In this document: piece after piece, positions 6,697-14,346 of the stretch | Numbering within the stretch: the stretch's first letter is position 1 | How the letters are laid out: each line of letters begins with the position of its first letter | Notes under the pieces: model-generated | Database searches by the model: none | What the model was told of the DNA's origin: nothing | Seen by the model: only the letters and a program-made list of their open reading frames with translations | Position numbers and translations under genes: made by a program | Assembly (NCBI GenBank): GCA_934660965.1 | Contig: CAKUIM010000002.1 | Location: forward strand, 67,560 to 131,559 | Length of the DNA: 64,000 nt | Reading direction: 5' to 3' | Origin: an uncultured Oscillospiraceae bacterium | GTDB taxonomy: Bacteria > Bacillota > Clostridia > Oscillospirales > Oscillospiraceae

Positions 6697-8018
6697 TCCG
6701 CCGGCTGCGGCGGCGGTTCATCCGCATTACCATGATTTCGGTGGCGCTGGTGATGATGCTGCTCACCGCCATCGTCAACGGGGCCAGCTTCCTCTCCACC
6801 AACGCCGAGGTGTGCCAGACCCTGACCATCCTCTCGGAAAACCAGGGCTCCTTCCCCGCCCCCCTGCCCGGCGGCGGGGGCGGCCAGCCCGGTGTGCCGC
6901 CGGAGAACGCATCCGGCAGCCAAGCCCCCGCCCTGCCGTCAGACAGCGGAGCTGTTGAGCCCCCCGATGCCCCAGGCAAAAAGGACCCCATGAGCCGTTT
7001 CGGCCCGGAGGCCCCCTACTCTACCCGCTACTTTGTCCTCTGGTACGACGATGCCGGGATCCTGCTCCGCTCCGACCTGGGCCACATTGCCGCCGTCACC
7101 GAGGACGAGGTGGGGCCCTATCTCAATGCCGCCGTCCGGCACGGGGAGGGCTTCGGCTCCTACGGCGGCTACCGCTTTCTCGTCTCCGCCGGGGAGGACG
7201 GGGAGGTTATGGCCATCTTTCTCGACTGCTACCAGGCCCGGCGCACGGCCCGGGCGCTGGCCGGGTGGTCACTGGCGGCGGACGAGGTGTGCCTGGTGCT
7301 GGTGTACCTGCTGGTGTCCCTCTTCTCCCGGCGGGCCATCGACCCTGTGGTGCGCAGCGCCCAGCAGCAAAAGCAGTTCATCACCGACGCCTCCCACGAG
7401 CTCAAGACCCCCCTCACCGTCATTACCACCTGCCTGAAGGTGCTGGAGATGGAGGTGGGGCAGCAGAAATGGATTGACAAGGCCCAGGCCCAGGCGGACA
7501 AGATGAGCAAGCTGGTGGGAAACCTGGTGTCCCTGTCCCGCCTTGACGAGGAGGAGCCCCCCATCACCCTGACCGACTTCGATATCAGCGCCGCAGTGGA
7601 GGACGCGGCGGAGTCCTTCCGGGACAGCGCCCAGGCCGCGGGCCACCCCCTGGAGCTGACCGTCCCCCCGGGCATTACCTACCATGGGGATGAGGCCGCC
7701 ATCCGGCAGCTGGTGTCCATCCTGCTGGACAATGCCATCAAATACGCCCTGCCCGGCGGTGCAATCACTCTGAAGCTGTCCCGGGCGCACCGGGGGGTGG
7801 TGCTGCAAAGCGCCAACCCCTGCCAGACGCTGGACAAGGAGCAGCTGGGCCGCCTCTTCGACCGCTTCTACCGGCCTGACGATTCCCGCACGGGCTCCAC
7901 CGGCGGCTTCGGCATCGGCTTGTCCCTGGCAAGGAGCATTGCCGAGGCCCACAAGGGCGCCATCACCGCCGCCATGCCCGCGCCGGGCATGATTGAGTTC
8001 ACGGCGGTGCTGCGATAA
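6693..8018 (+). CDS. Membrane sensor histidine kinase
   Basis: 441-residue HK. TM1 (residues ~10-30), an extracytoplasmic sensor of about 150 residues, and TM2 (~195-215). Then come the HisKA box FITDASHELKTPLTVI with phospho-acceptor His235, an N box (ILLDNAIKYALPGG) and a G box (GGFGIGLSLARSIAEAHKG). The sensor starts with a Gly/Pro-rich stretch (PAPLPGGGGGQPGVPPENAS) that resembles the low-complexity tail of the lipoprotein at 2443-4290. No HAMP domain is obvious. It is translationally coupled to the response regulator by a 4-base overlap. Confidence 0.92.
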   Translation: MIRRLRRRFIRITMISVALVMMLLTAIVNGASFLSTNAEVCQTLTILSENQGSFPAPLPGGGGGQPGVPPENASGSQAPALPSDSGAVEPPDAPGKKDPMSRFGPEAPYSTRYFVLWYDDAGILLRSDLGHIAAVTEDEVGPYLNAAVRHGEGFGSYGGYRFLVSAGEDGEVMAIFLDCYQARRTARALAGWSLAADEVCLVLVYLLVSLFSRRAIDPVVRSAQQQKQFITDASHELKTPLTVITTCLKVLEMEVGQQKWIDKAQAQADKMSKLVGNLVSLSRLDEEEPPITLTDFDISAAVEDAAESFRDSAQAAGHPLELTVPPGITYHGDEAAIRQLVSILLDNAIKYALPGGAITLKLSRAHRGVVLQSANPCQTLDKEQLGRLFDRFYRPDDSRTGSTGGFGIGLSLARSIAEAHKGAITAAMPAPGMIEFTAVLR

Positions 8019-8110
8019 GCGCGGCCCCCTCGCCTTTCGTCCCGGGGCCGTCCCGGCTGTCCCTCTTCGTCCCGCCCTGTCCCGCTTCTCCAAAGCCGGC
8101 GTACCGCATG

Positions 8111-8150
8111 AAAAAAAGGCTTCCTCCCCGGGTGGGAGGAAGCCTTTTTT
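8111..8150. terminator. Bidirectional terminator between kinase and CoA-transferase genes
   Basis: A 17-bp stem AAAAAAGGCTTCCTCCC/GGGAGGAAGCCTTTTTT flanked by A and T runs. It separates the plus-strand signalling module from the converging minus-strand catabolic island. Confidence 0.93.
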
Positions 8151-8159
8151 AAGGAAAAA

Positions 8160-9464
8160 TCAGATATACAGCAGCTCCCGGGCCTGGCGGGTGAGCTCCG
8201 CCCGGTCGTCGGGATGGGCAATGGCGATGAGGGCCTTGGCGCGCTCCCGCACGGAGCGGCCCCGCAGGGCGGCGACGCCGTACTCGGTGACAATGTAATC
8301 CACATAGTTGCGGGGGATGGTCACCGCAGCGCCGGGGGTGAGCACCGTCTTGATCTTGGGCTGGCCCTTCTTGCTGCGGGAGGCAAAGGTCAGGATGCCG
8401 CGGCCGCCCTTGGAGTGGAGCGCGCCGTAGGCAAAGCAGAAGCCGCCGCCCGAGCCGGAGAACTGGGTGGTGCCGATGGACTCGGAGCACACCTGGCCGG
8501 TGAGGTCCATCTCCAGAATGGTGTTGATGGACACCATGTTATCATTCTGCATGATGATCATGGGGTTGACCGCATAGCTGCCTGGGGCGATGCGGCAGTT
8601 GGGGTTCTGGCTCAGGGTATCATAGAGGGCCTGGTCGCCGCCGGCGAAGGTGCCCACGTGGAGGCCGGGATTGAGGTTCTTGCGCTCGCCGGTGATGATG
8701 CCCTTCCGGATCATTTCGCCCATGGAGCTTGTGAACATCTCGGTGTGCAGGCCCAGCTCCTTCTTGCTCATCAGGGCCCGGGCCACGGCGTCGGGCAGGG
8801 AGCCGATGCCCAGCTGGATGGTGTCGCCGTCGTTGACAAGCTCGGCCACGTAGGCGCCGATCTTGTCCTCCACCTCGGTGGAGGGGGCGTAGGGCACGGC
8901 GGGCAGGGCCCGGGGGGCCTCGGTGAGGCAGGCCACATCCTTGATGTTGATCTTCAGCTCGCCCCGCACGGGATGCAGGTTGGGGTTGACCTCCAGAATC
9001 ACCCGGCCGTTGGGCTGGGCAAGGCAGGTCTCCAGGGTCTCCTTGTCGTACATCAGGCTCAGGCCGACGCCGAAGTTGCCGTCCTCATCCATGGGGGTGG
9101 TGGAGACGATGTAGACGTTGGTGGGCAGAAAGCCGTTGCTGAAGGGGCCGAAGTCGGGCAGGTCGGCGGGCACAAAGGAGGTGTTGCCCTGGCGGAAGCC
9201 CTCCCGCAGGTCGGCGGAGAAGAAGAAGTTGCGGCTGTCGATATGGCCGGCCATGCCGGGCTTGTGGATGCACTCATAGCTGCCGGTGCGGCCCTTGACC
9301 AGGGTCACGTTGTGCAGCCGGTCGGCGGCCAGATGCAGCCGGGTGAGGATGGCCTCCGGCTCGTTGCAGTCGGCGCCCACGGTGACGATGTCGCCGTCAC
9401 GAATCTGGGCGATGCACTCGTCCACGCCGCAAAGCTTGCTCTGATAGAGTTCCTGATTGGTCAT
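8160..9464 (-). CDS. Acetyl-CoA hydrolase/transferase-family CoA transferase (copy 1)
   Basis: 434-residue class I CoA transferase of the 4-hydroxybutyrate/butyrate:acetyl-CoA transferase group. It moves CoA between acetyl-CoA and a carboxylic acid. The ATG at 9464 is used because GAAGGAGG lies 11 bases before it; the ATG at 9485 overlaps that site and has no site of its own. The catalytic Glu should be in VCSESIGTTQFSGSGGG; GDTIQLGIGSLPDAV and the C-terminal VTEYGVAALRGRSVRERA are also conserved. It is last in the BKACE operon and is a paralogue of the gene at 18631-19968. The acyl substrate is not determinable. Confidence 0.88.
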   Translation of the reverse strand: MTNQELYQSKLCGVDECIAQIRDGDIVTVGADCNEPEAILTRLHLAADRLHNVTLVKGRTGSYECIHKPGMAGHIDSRNFFFSADLREGFRQGNTSFVPADLPDFGPFSNGFLPTNVYIVSTTPMDEDGNFGVGLSLMYDKETLETCLAQPNGRVILEVNPNLHPVRGELKINIKDVACLTEAPRALPAVPYAPSTEVEDKIGAYVAELVNDGDTIQLGIGSLPDAVARALMSKKELGLHTEMFTSSMGEMIRKGIITGERKNLNPGLHVGTFAGGDQALYDTLSQNPNCRIAPGSYAVNPMIIMQNDNMVSINTILEMDLTGQVCSESIGTTQFSGSGGGFCFAYGALHSKGGRGILTFASRSKKGQPKIKTVLTPGAAVTIPRNYVDYIVTEYGVAALRGRSVRERAKALIAIAHPDDRAELTRQARELLYI

Positions 9465-9485
9465 ATTTTTATATTCCTCCTTCAT

Positions 9486-10220
9486 TTAGCCCAAGTATTG
9501 TCCGCCGTTTACGGACAGCACCTGGCCTGTGATGAAGGACGCCTCTTCAGAGGCCAGGAAATACACTGCATTGGCAATTTCTTCGGGCCGGCCGCCGCGG
9601 CCCATGGGAATTTTCCCCACAATAGCCTCCACCACCTTCTCGGGGATGGTCTTGACCATATCGGTGAGGATAAAGCCGGGGGCCACCGCGTTGGTGCGGA
9701 TGCCCTTGGCGGCATATTCGGTGCTCAAGGTGCGGGTCAGGCCCACCACACCCAGCTTGGAGGCGTTGTAGTTTGCCTGGCCGAAGTTGCCCGTCTGGGG
9801 GGAGACGGAGGCAATGTTCACGATGGCGCCGCCGCCCTGCTCCAGCATGGCGGACACGGCGCGCTGGCAGGTGTGGAACATGGACTTGAGGTTGACGTTG
9901 AGGACCTTGTCCCACTGCTCCTCGGTCATCTTATGGAAGCGGGCGTCGCTTGTGATGCCGGCGTTGTTGACCAGCACGTCCACACGGCCGTACCGGGAGA
10001 GCACCTCGTCGAAAAGGCGGTTCACATTGGCGCGGTCGGCCACGTTTGCGGCAATGCCCACGGCGTCGCCGCCGTCAGCGGCAAGGGTCTTGGCAACCTC
10101 TACGCACTTCTCGTTGAGGTCGGTGAGCACGACGCTTGCGCCGCCGGCGAGAAAACGCTTTGCGATGGAAAGGCCGATCCCCTGGGCAGCGCCTGTTACA
10201 ATTACTACTTTACCACTCAT
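9486..10220 (-). CDS. SDR-family dehydrogenase (FabG-like)
   Basis: 244-residue NAD(P)-dependent short-chain dehydrogenase. It has the Rossmann motif TGAAQGIG, the NNAG motif, catalytic Ser in NIASV and Tyr-x-x-x-Lys in YNASK, and the C-terminal SFITGQVLSVNGGQYLG. Although it looks like 3-oxoacyl-ACP reductase, its place among BKACE, thiolase and CoA-transferase genes suggests a catabolic 3-hydroxyacyl or 3-hydroxybutyrate dehydrogenase. It has GTAGGAG upstream. A strong 14-bp hairpin separates it from the thiolase gene upstream. Confidence 0.88.
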   Translation of the reverse strand: MSGKVVIVTGAAQGIGLSIAKRFLAGGASVVLTDLNEKCVEVAKTLAADGGDAVGIAANVADRANVNRLFDEVLSRYGRVDVLVNNAGITSDARFHKMTEEQWDKVLNVNLKSMFHTCQRAVSAMLEQGGGAIVNIASVSPQTGNFGQANYNASKLGVVGLTRTLSTEYAAKGIRTNAVAPGFILTDMVKTIPEKVVEAIVGKIPMGRGGRPEEIANAVYFLASEEASFITGQVLSVNGGQYLG

Positions 10221-10244
10221 ACTGTATGTCTCCTACTCTAAAAT

Positions 10245-10278
10245 ACTGGGCACCGGCAAAACCCTGCCGGTGCCCAGT
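10245..10278 (-). other. Intra-operon hairpin between thiolase and SDR genes
   Basis: A perfect 14-bp stem (10245-10258 with 10265-10278, arm ACTGGGCACCGGCA) and 6-base loop. On the minus strand it is followed by TATTTTAG, a weak T run. It may attenuate transcription or act as an mRNA stabiliser or processing point. Confidence 0.65.
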
Positions 10279-10357
10279 GTCATCTGTTTACGCTGTATCA
10301 GGCGGATTGCCTTCCTGCCTGCTCAGGCCGGAAACATCACCGGAACGCTGGGCTTGA

Positions 10358-11518
10358 TTACTCCATTTCGTAGATGCCGGCAGCCCCCTGGCCGCCGCCG
10401 ATGCACATGGTGATCAGGGCATACTTGCCGCCGGTGCGCTGCAGCTCGCTGAACGCCTTGCAGCTGAGGAAGGCGCCGGTGGCGCCCATCGGGTGGCCCA
10501 GCGCCATGGCGCCGCCGTTGGGGTTGACGCGCTCATAGGGGAACTTCAGGTCACGGATACAGGCCAGGGCCTGGGCGGCAAAGGCCTCGTTGAGCTCGAT
10601 GACATCCATGTCGTCCACGGTCAGGCCGGTCTTGGCCATGACCTTGGGCACAGCCTTGATGGGGCCGAGGCCCATCAGGCCGGCGGGCACGCCGCCCACG
10701 GCGAAGCCCACGAACTTGGCGATGGGCTTGTAGCCCAGCTTCTCGGCGACCTCGCGGGCCATGAGCACCAGGAAGCTGGCGCCGTCGGTCATCTGGGAGG
10801 AGGTGGCGGCGGTGACGACGCCGTCGGGCTTGAAGCAGGGCTTGAGCTTGGCAAGGCCCTCCAGGGTGGTGCCGGGACGGATGCCCTCATCCTCGGTGAC
10901 GACGACTTCCTTCCCGTCAATCTCCACGGTGATGGGGATGATCTCGGGCTTGAACTTGCCGGCGGCCTGGGCGGCGGCGGCCTTGGCGTGGCTCTCCACG
11001 GCCATCTGGTCCATTTCCTCGCGGGTGATGCCGTACTTGGCGGCCACGTTCTCGGCGGTCATGCCCATGGGGATATAGGTGTCGGGCTTCATCTCAATGA
11101 GCTTGGCGTCGGTGTTGGCCATATTGGGGTTCATGTTCATGCCGGTCATGCGCTCCACGCCGCCGGCCACCACGATGTCCATCTGGCCGGCCATAATGGC
11201 GTTGGCGGCGGTGGCGATGGCCTGCAGGCCGGAGGAGCAGAAGCGGTTGACGGTCTGGCCGGTGACGTCGTCGGACAGGCCGGCGCGCTGCGCCACCAGG
11301 CGGGCAATATTAAAGAAGCACTCGCCCTCGGGGGTGGCGCAGCCCATGATCACGTCATCGATCTTATCGCGGTCAAGGCCGGGCAGCCGGTCCAGGACGC
11401 CCATAAGGGTCTGGGCGGAGTACTCCACCGGGTGCATATTTGCAAAGGAGCCCTTGTTTGCACGGGCCATAGGAGAGCGGCCGAAGGCGACGACCACTGC
11501 ATCTCTTGCGTTCTTCAT
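10358..11518 (-). CDS. Thiolase (acetyl-CoA C-acetyltransferase type)
   Basis: 386-residue thiolase II family enzyme. It carries the nucleophile Cys in VNRFCSSGLQAI, the conserved NEAFAAQAL, GHPMGATGA with the catalytic His, and CIGGGQGAAGIYE with the second Cys. Start is ATG 11518 behind AAAGGA; an open extension to 11605 contains no site. In this context it most likely thiolyses acetoacetyl-CoA, formed from the acetoacetate released by the BKACE enzymes, to two acetyl-CoA. Length fits the family (385-395). Confidence 0.92.
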   Translation of the reverse strand: MKNARDAVVVAFGRSPMARANKGSFANMHPVEYSAQTLMGVLDRLPGLDRDKIDDVIMGCATPEGECFFNIARLVAQRAGLSDDVTGQTVNRFCSSGLQAIATAANAIMAGQMDIVVAGGVERMTGMNMNPNMANTDAKLIEMKPDTYIPMGMTAENVAAKYGITREEMDQMAVESHAKAAAAQAAGKFKPEIIPITVEIDGKEVVVTEDEGIRPGTTLEGLAKLKPCFKPDGVVTAATSSQMTDGASFLVLMAREVAEKLGYKPIAKFVGFAVGGVPAGLMGLGPIKAVPKVMAKTGLTVDDMDVIELNEAFAAQALACIRDLKFPYERVNPNGGAMALGHPMGATGAFLSCKAFSELQRTGGKYALITMCIGGGQGAAGIYEME

Positions 11519-11563
11519 CTGGTTCAAATCCTTTCTGTTTCTGGTTCTGCCATGCGCTGAAAT

Positions 11564-11610
11564 CCATAATGACGGGGACGCGCAGGCTATGAGCGTCCCC
11601 GTCATTATGG
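11564..11610 (-). other. Intra-operon 17-bp hairpin between BKACE-1 and thiolase genes
   Basis: Arms 11564-11580 and 11594-11610 are perfect complements (CCATAATGACGGGGACG). No T run follows on the minus strand, so it is not a classical terminator. A processing or stabilising structure is more likely. Confidence 0.65.
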
Positions 11611-11615
11611 CCTAT

Positions 11616-12470
11616 TTACCAGGACTTGCGGGTGATGCCCAGGATCTCGCGGGCCTCATCGGCGGTGGCGATCTCGCGGCCGAAGGTGGTGGCCACCTGC
11701 ACGGCGCGCTTGACCAGGGCCTCGTTGGAGGCCTTCACGCCCCGGGACAGGTAGACGTTGTCCTCCAGGCCCACGCGCAGCATATCGCAGCCGGCGGCCA
11801 GGGCGGCGTACATCACGGGCATATGGGCGGTGCCGATGCCGGTGGCGGACCAGGTGGCGCCCTCGGGGAGCATGTTGCGCAGGAACACCACGTTGTCGAT
11901 GGTGCCTTCCATGGCGCCGCCAACGCCCAGCACGAACTGATAGTGGGCGGGAGCCTTCAGCAGGCCCTCCTTGATGTAGGTCTGGGTGGAGCGGATGTGG
12001 CCGGAGTCAAAGACCTCGATCTCGGGCTTGACGTCGCACTCCAGGGCGACCTTGCCGGCCAGACGCAGGAAGTCGGGGCTGTTGTCGTAGATAAACGCAT
12101 CGTCCCAGTTGAAGCTGCCCACGTCATAGGACATCATCTCGGGCTTGAGCTTCTGGATGTGAGCCACGCGCTCTTCCTTGGTGCAGTTCATGGCGCCGGA
12201 GGTGGTCAGGTTGATGATCACATCCACACCGGCCTCCTGGCAGGCGGCCTTGGTCTTTTCAAAGATCTCGGTGAACACGTCGGCGCTCATGGTGCCCTTG
12301 GCGTTGATGTCGCGGGCGTGCAGATGGACGGCGGCGGCACCGGCCTTAGCGCAGCGGACCACGTCGGCGGCAATCTCATCAGGGGTGATGGGATGGTTGG
12401 GGCTCTTCTCCTTGGGGGTGACAGCGCCGGTGAGCGCCGCGCAGATGATAACCTTATTGGATTTTGCCAT
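11616..12470 (-). CDS. Beta-keto acid cleavage enzyme BKACE-1 (DUF849/Kce family)
   Basis: 284-residue (beta/alpha)8 enzyme of the BKACE family. Members use acetyl-CoA to split a beta-keto acid into acetoacetate and an acyl-CoA; the founding activity is 3-keto-5-aminohexanoate cleavage in lysine fermentation. Family marks are AALTGAVTPKEKSP near the start, AGAAAVHLHARD (Zn-binding His-x-His), INLTTSGAM, and GLEDNVYLSRG near the end. A strong AAGGAGAC site precedes the ATG. No kamA, kdd or other lysine-fermentation gene is nearby, so the substrate is probably different. It lies 89 bases downstream of a second, divergent BKACE. Confidence 0.9.
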   Translation of the reverse strand: MAKSNKVIICAALTGAVTPKEKSPNHPITPDEIAADVVRCAKAGAAAVHLHARDINAKGTMSADVFTEIFEKTKAACQEAGVDVIINLTTSGAMNCTKEERVAHIQKLKPEMMSYDVGSFNWDDAFIYDNSPDFLRLAGKVALECDVKPEIEVFDSGHIRSTQTYIKEGLLKAPAHYQFVLGVGGAMEGTIDNVVFLRNMLPEGATWSATGIGTAHMPVMYAALAAGCDMLRVGLEDNVYLSRGVKASNEALVKRAVQVATTFGREIATADEAREILGITRKSW

Positions 12471-12559
12471 AGTTGACGTCTCCTTTCAGTATTTTCCGGC
12501 CGCAGGAGCCGGATGCATCTGGCAATGCCGCCCGTTTTTCAGCAGAGCGGCGGCGGCAT

Positions 12560-13471
12560 TCAGTTCCACCCTGCCAGCTGTTTGGTTTGAATTCCCAATC
12601 TATTGCAGATCGCGTCCCCTTCGAACGCGGGAATCCCGAGCATTTCGCGGGCCTGCGCCGGGGTCGCCGGCCGGCCGCCGTACATCCGCACGGCGTCTGC
12701 CGCACGCTTGACCAGCATCATGTTGGTGGCACGGATGGTGGTGCCGTCCTCGTCAACGCCGAACACCGTGGTGTCCTCCATACCCACCCGCACATGGCCG
12801 CCCAGGGCGATGGCCGCGTACAGCATGGGCATATGGGCCTCCCCCACGCCGAAGGCGGACCAGGTGCTGCCCCGGGGCAGGCGCTCCACCAGATAGGCGA
12901 GGTTGCCCACCGTGGGCTCGATCCCTCCGGGCACCCCCAGGCACAGCTGGTAGTGGCACGGGATGGCAAGGCTGCCGCAAGCGGCAAAATAGCGGGCGGC
13001 TGCAAGCATGCCGGTATCAAAGATGTGAACCTCCGGCTTGATGCCCCGCTGGAGGTAGAGCGAGCCGAGGGCCTTGAGAAACTCCGGGCTGTTAACGCAC
13101 AGAGTCTCCGGCAGCAGGTTGAAGGATCCCGCCGAAAAAGAGCCCATCTCCACGCCGTCCAGCTGCCGGAACAGCTCAAGGCGCATCCTGTCCGTCTCGC
13201 CGGGGCCGCCGGAGGAGGCGCAGTCGATAATGACGTCGCAGTCCCGCCGTTCACGGATGAGCCGGATGGTCTTGGCGAACATGGCCGGATCGGCTGTCTC
13301 GGCGCCGGTACTGTCGCGCATATGCAGATGAACGATGGCCGCCCCCTGCTTCCAGCAGGCGTATGCGTCCTCGGCGATCTGCTCTGGGGTGGTGGGGATA
13401 TCGTAGCCCATCGGGGCGACGCTGCCCGTCAGCGCGGCTGTAATAATGGTTTTCTTCATGCGGTGCGCCAC
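12560..13471 (-). CDS. Beta-keto acid cleavage enzyme BKACE-2 (DUF849/Kce family)
   Basis: 303-residue paralogue of the gene at 11616-12470. It shares ITAALTGSVAPM, QGAAIVHLHMRD, IDCASSGG, STWSAFGVGEAHMPMLYAA and VGMEDTTVFG. The start is taken as GTG 13471, seven bases behind AGGAGAGG; an ATG four codons later (13459) is possible. The two copies differ widely in the substrate-facing strands (INLTTSGAM against IDCASSGGP), suggesting different or stepwise substrates. It is first in this transcription unit, directly behind a sigma-A-type promoter at 13486-13514. Confidence 0.88.
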   Translation of the reverse strand: MAHRMKKTIITAALTGSVAPMGYDIPTTPEQIAEDAYACWKQGAAIVHLHMRDSTGAETADPAMFAKTIRLIRERRDCDVIIDCASSGGPGETDRMRLELFRQLDGVEMGSFSAGSFNLLPETLCVNSPEFLKALGSLYLQRGIKPEVHIFDTGMLAAARYFAACGSLAIPCHYQLCLGVPGGIEPTVGNLAYLVERLPRGSTWSAFGVGEAHMPMLYAAIALGGHVRVGMEDTTVFGVDEDGTTIRATNMMLVKRAADAVRMYGGRPATPAQAREMLGIPAFEGDAICNRLGIQTKQLAGWN

Positions 13472-13485
13472 GCTTCCTCTCCTAC

Positions 13486-13514
13486 AATATACTACAACAA
13501 TTTTGGCAGTGCAA
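13486..13514 (-). promoter_or_regulatory. Sigma-A promoter for the BKACE operon
   Basis: On the minus strand TTGCAC (13514-13509), 17-bp spacer, TATATT (13491-13486). The expected start of transcription is only ~10-15 bases before the GTG of BKACE-2, a very short leader. Confidence 0.6.
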
Positions 13515-13573
13515 TCACCAATACGTGGTATGTTTTACACCTTTCCCGTCTATTTGCCGAAAAAAGATATGAG

Positions 13574-13600
13574 TTCCCGCCCCGCTGCGCAGGGCGGGAA
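13574..13600 (-). terminator. Hairpin after livF
   Basis: A 9-bp perfect GC stem TTCCCGCCC/GGGCGGGAA. On the minus strand a T6 run comes 8 bases after it. It probably ends the ABC-importer transcript, though the T run is not adjacent. Confidence 0.6.
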
Positions 13601-13641
13601 TCATGATAAAGCCGGGTGATCGGGCAAAGCCAATCCTTCTC

Positions 13642-14346
13642 TCAAATGCCCAGGTAGGCCCGCTTGACTTCCTCATTGCGCATGAGCTCGTCGGCGGGAC
13701 CGTCCACCACGTTGTGGCCGATCTCGATGACGTAGGCCCGGTCCACAATCTCCAGGGAGGACATGACGTTCTGCTCCACCAGGAGGATGGTCACCCCCTT
13801 GTTGTTGATCTCCTTGAGCTTGTCGAAGATGCTGCTCACCACGATGGGGGCAAGGCCCAGGGACGGCTCGTCGAGCATGAGGATTTTGGGGCACTGCATG
13901 AGGCCCCGGGCGATGGCGCACATCTGCTGCTCGCCGCCGGACATGGAGCTGGCCATCTGGTTGCGCCGCTCGTAGAGCTTGGGGAACATACTAAAGCAGA
14001 AGTCCAGGTTCTCCTGGCGGCGCTCCCGGCAGTGGGGCAGGTAGGAGCCCACGAGCATATTGTCGTACACGCTCAGGAAGGGGAAAAGCTTGCGCCCTTC
14101 GGGCACCTGGATGATGCCGCGCTTGACGCGCAGGTGGGGCGGGACCTGGGAAATGTCCTCCCCCTCGAAGTACACCTTGCCCTTGACAAGCTTCGTCAGG
14201 CCCGAAACGGTGTTGATGGTGGTGGTCTTGCCGGCGCCGTTGCCGCCCAGCAGTGCAATCATCTCACCCTCATTGAGCTCCAGGGAGATGCCGCGCAGGG
14301 CCTCGGAGTTGCCGTAATTTACATAAATATCATCAATTTTCAGCAT
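13642..14346 (-). CDS. livF: Branched-chain amino acid-type ABC importer, ATPase LivF
   Basis: 234-residue ATPase. Walker A GGNGAGKTTT, signature MSGGEQQMCAIAR, Walker B ILMLDEPSLGLAP and H-loop LVEQN are all present. ATG 14346 follows GGGGAG; an open extension to 14418 is overlap with livG. Its start overlaps the livG stop by 14 bases. It belongs to a livJ-livH-livM-livG-livF set. Because the set is embedded between BKACE, CoA-transferase and dehydrogenase genes, the transported compound may be a hydroxy or keto acid or an amino-acid derivative rather than leucine. Confidence 0.9.
   Translation of the reverse strand: MLKIDDIYVNYGNSEALRGISLELNEGEMIALLGGNGAGKTTTINTVSGLTKLVKGKVYFEGEDISQVPPHLRVKRGIIQVPEGRKLFPFLSVYDNMLVGSYLPHCRERRQENLDFCFSMFPKLYERRNQMASSMSGGEQQMCAIARGLMQCPKILMLDEPSLGLAPIVVSSIFDKLKEINNKGVTILLVEQNVMSSLEIVDRAYVIEIGHNVVDGPADELMRNEEVKRAYLGI

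Noticed and set aside
8160..13471. Assignment as the lysine-fermentation (Kce) operon
   Set aside because: No lysine aminomutases, 3,5-diaminohexanoate dehydrogenase or beta-lysine deaminase genes are present; only the BKACE family is shared.
13495..13514. Possible third sigma-54 promoter before BKACE-2 (TGGTGATTGCACTGC)
   Set aside because: The GG-to-GC spacing fits but both elements depart from consensus, while a good TTGCAC-17-TATATT sigma-A promoter covers the same place.
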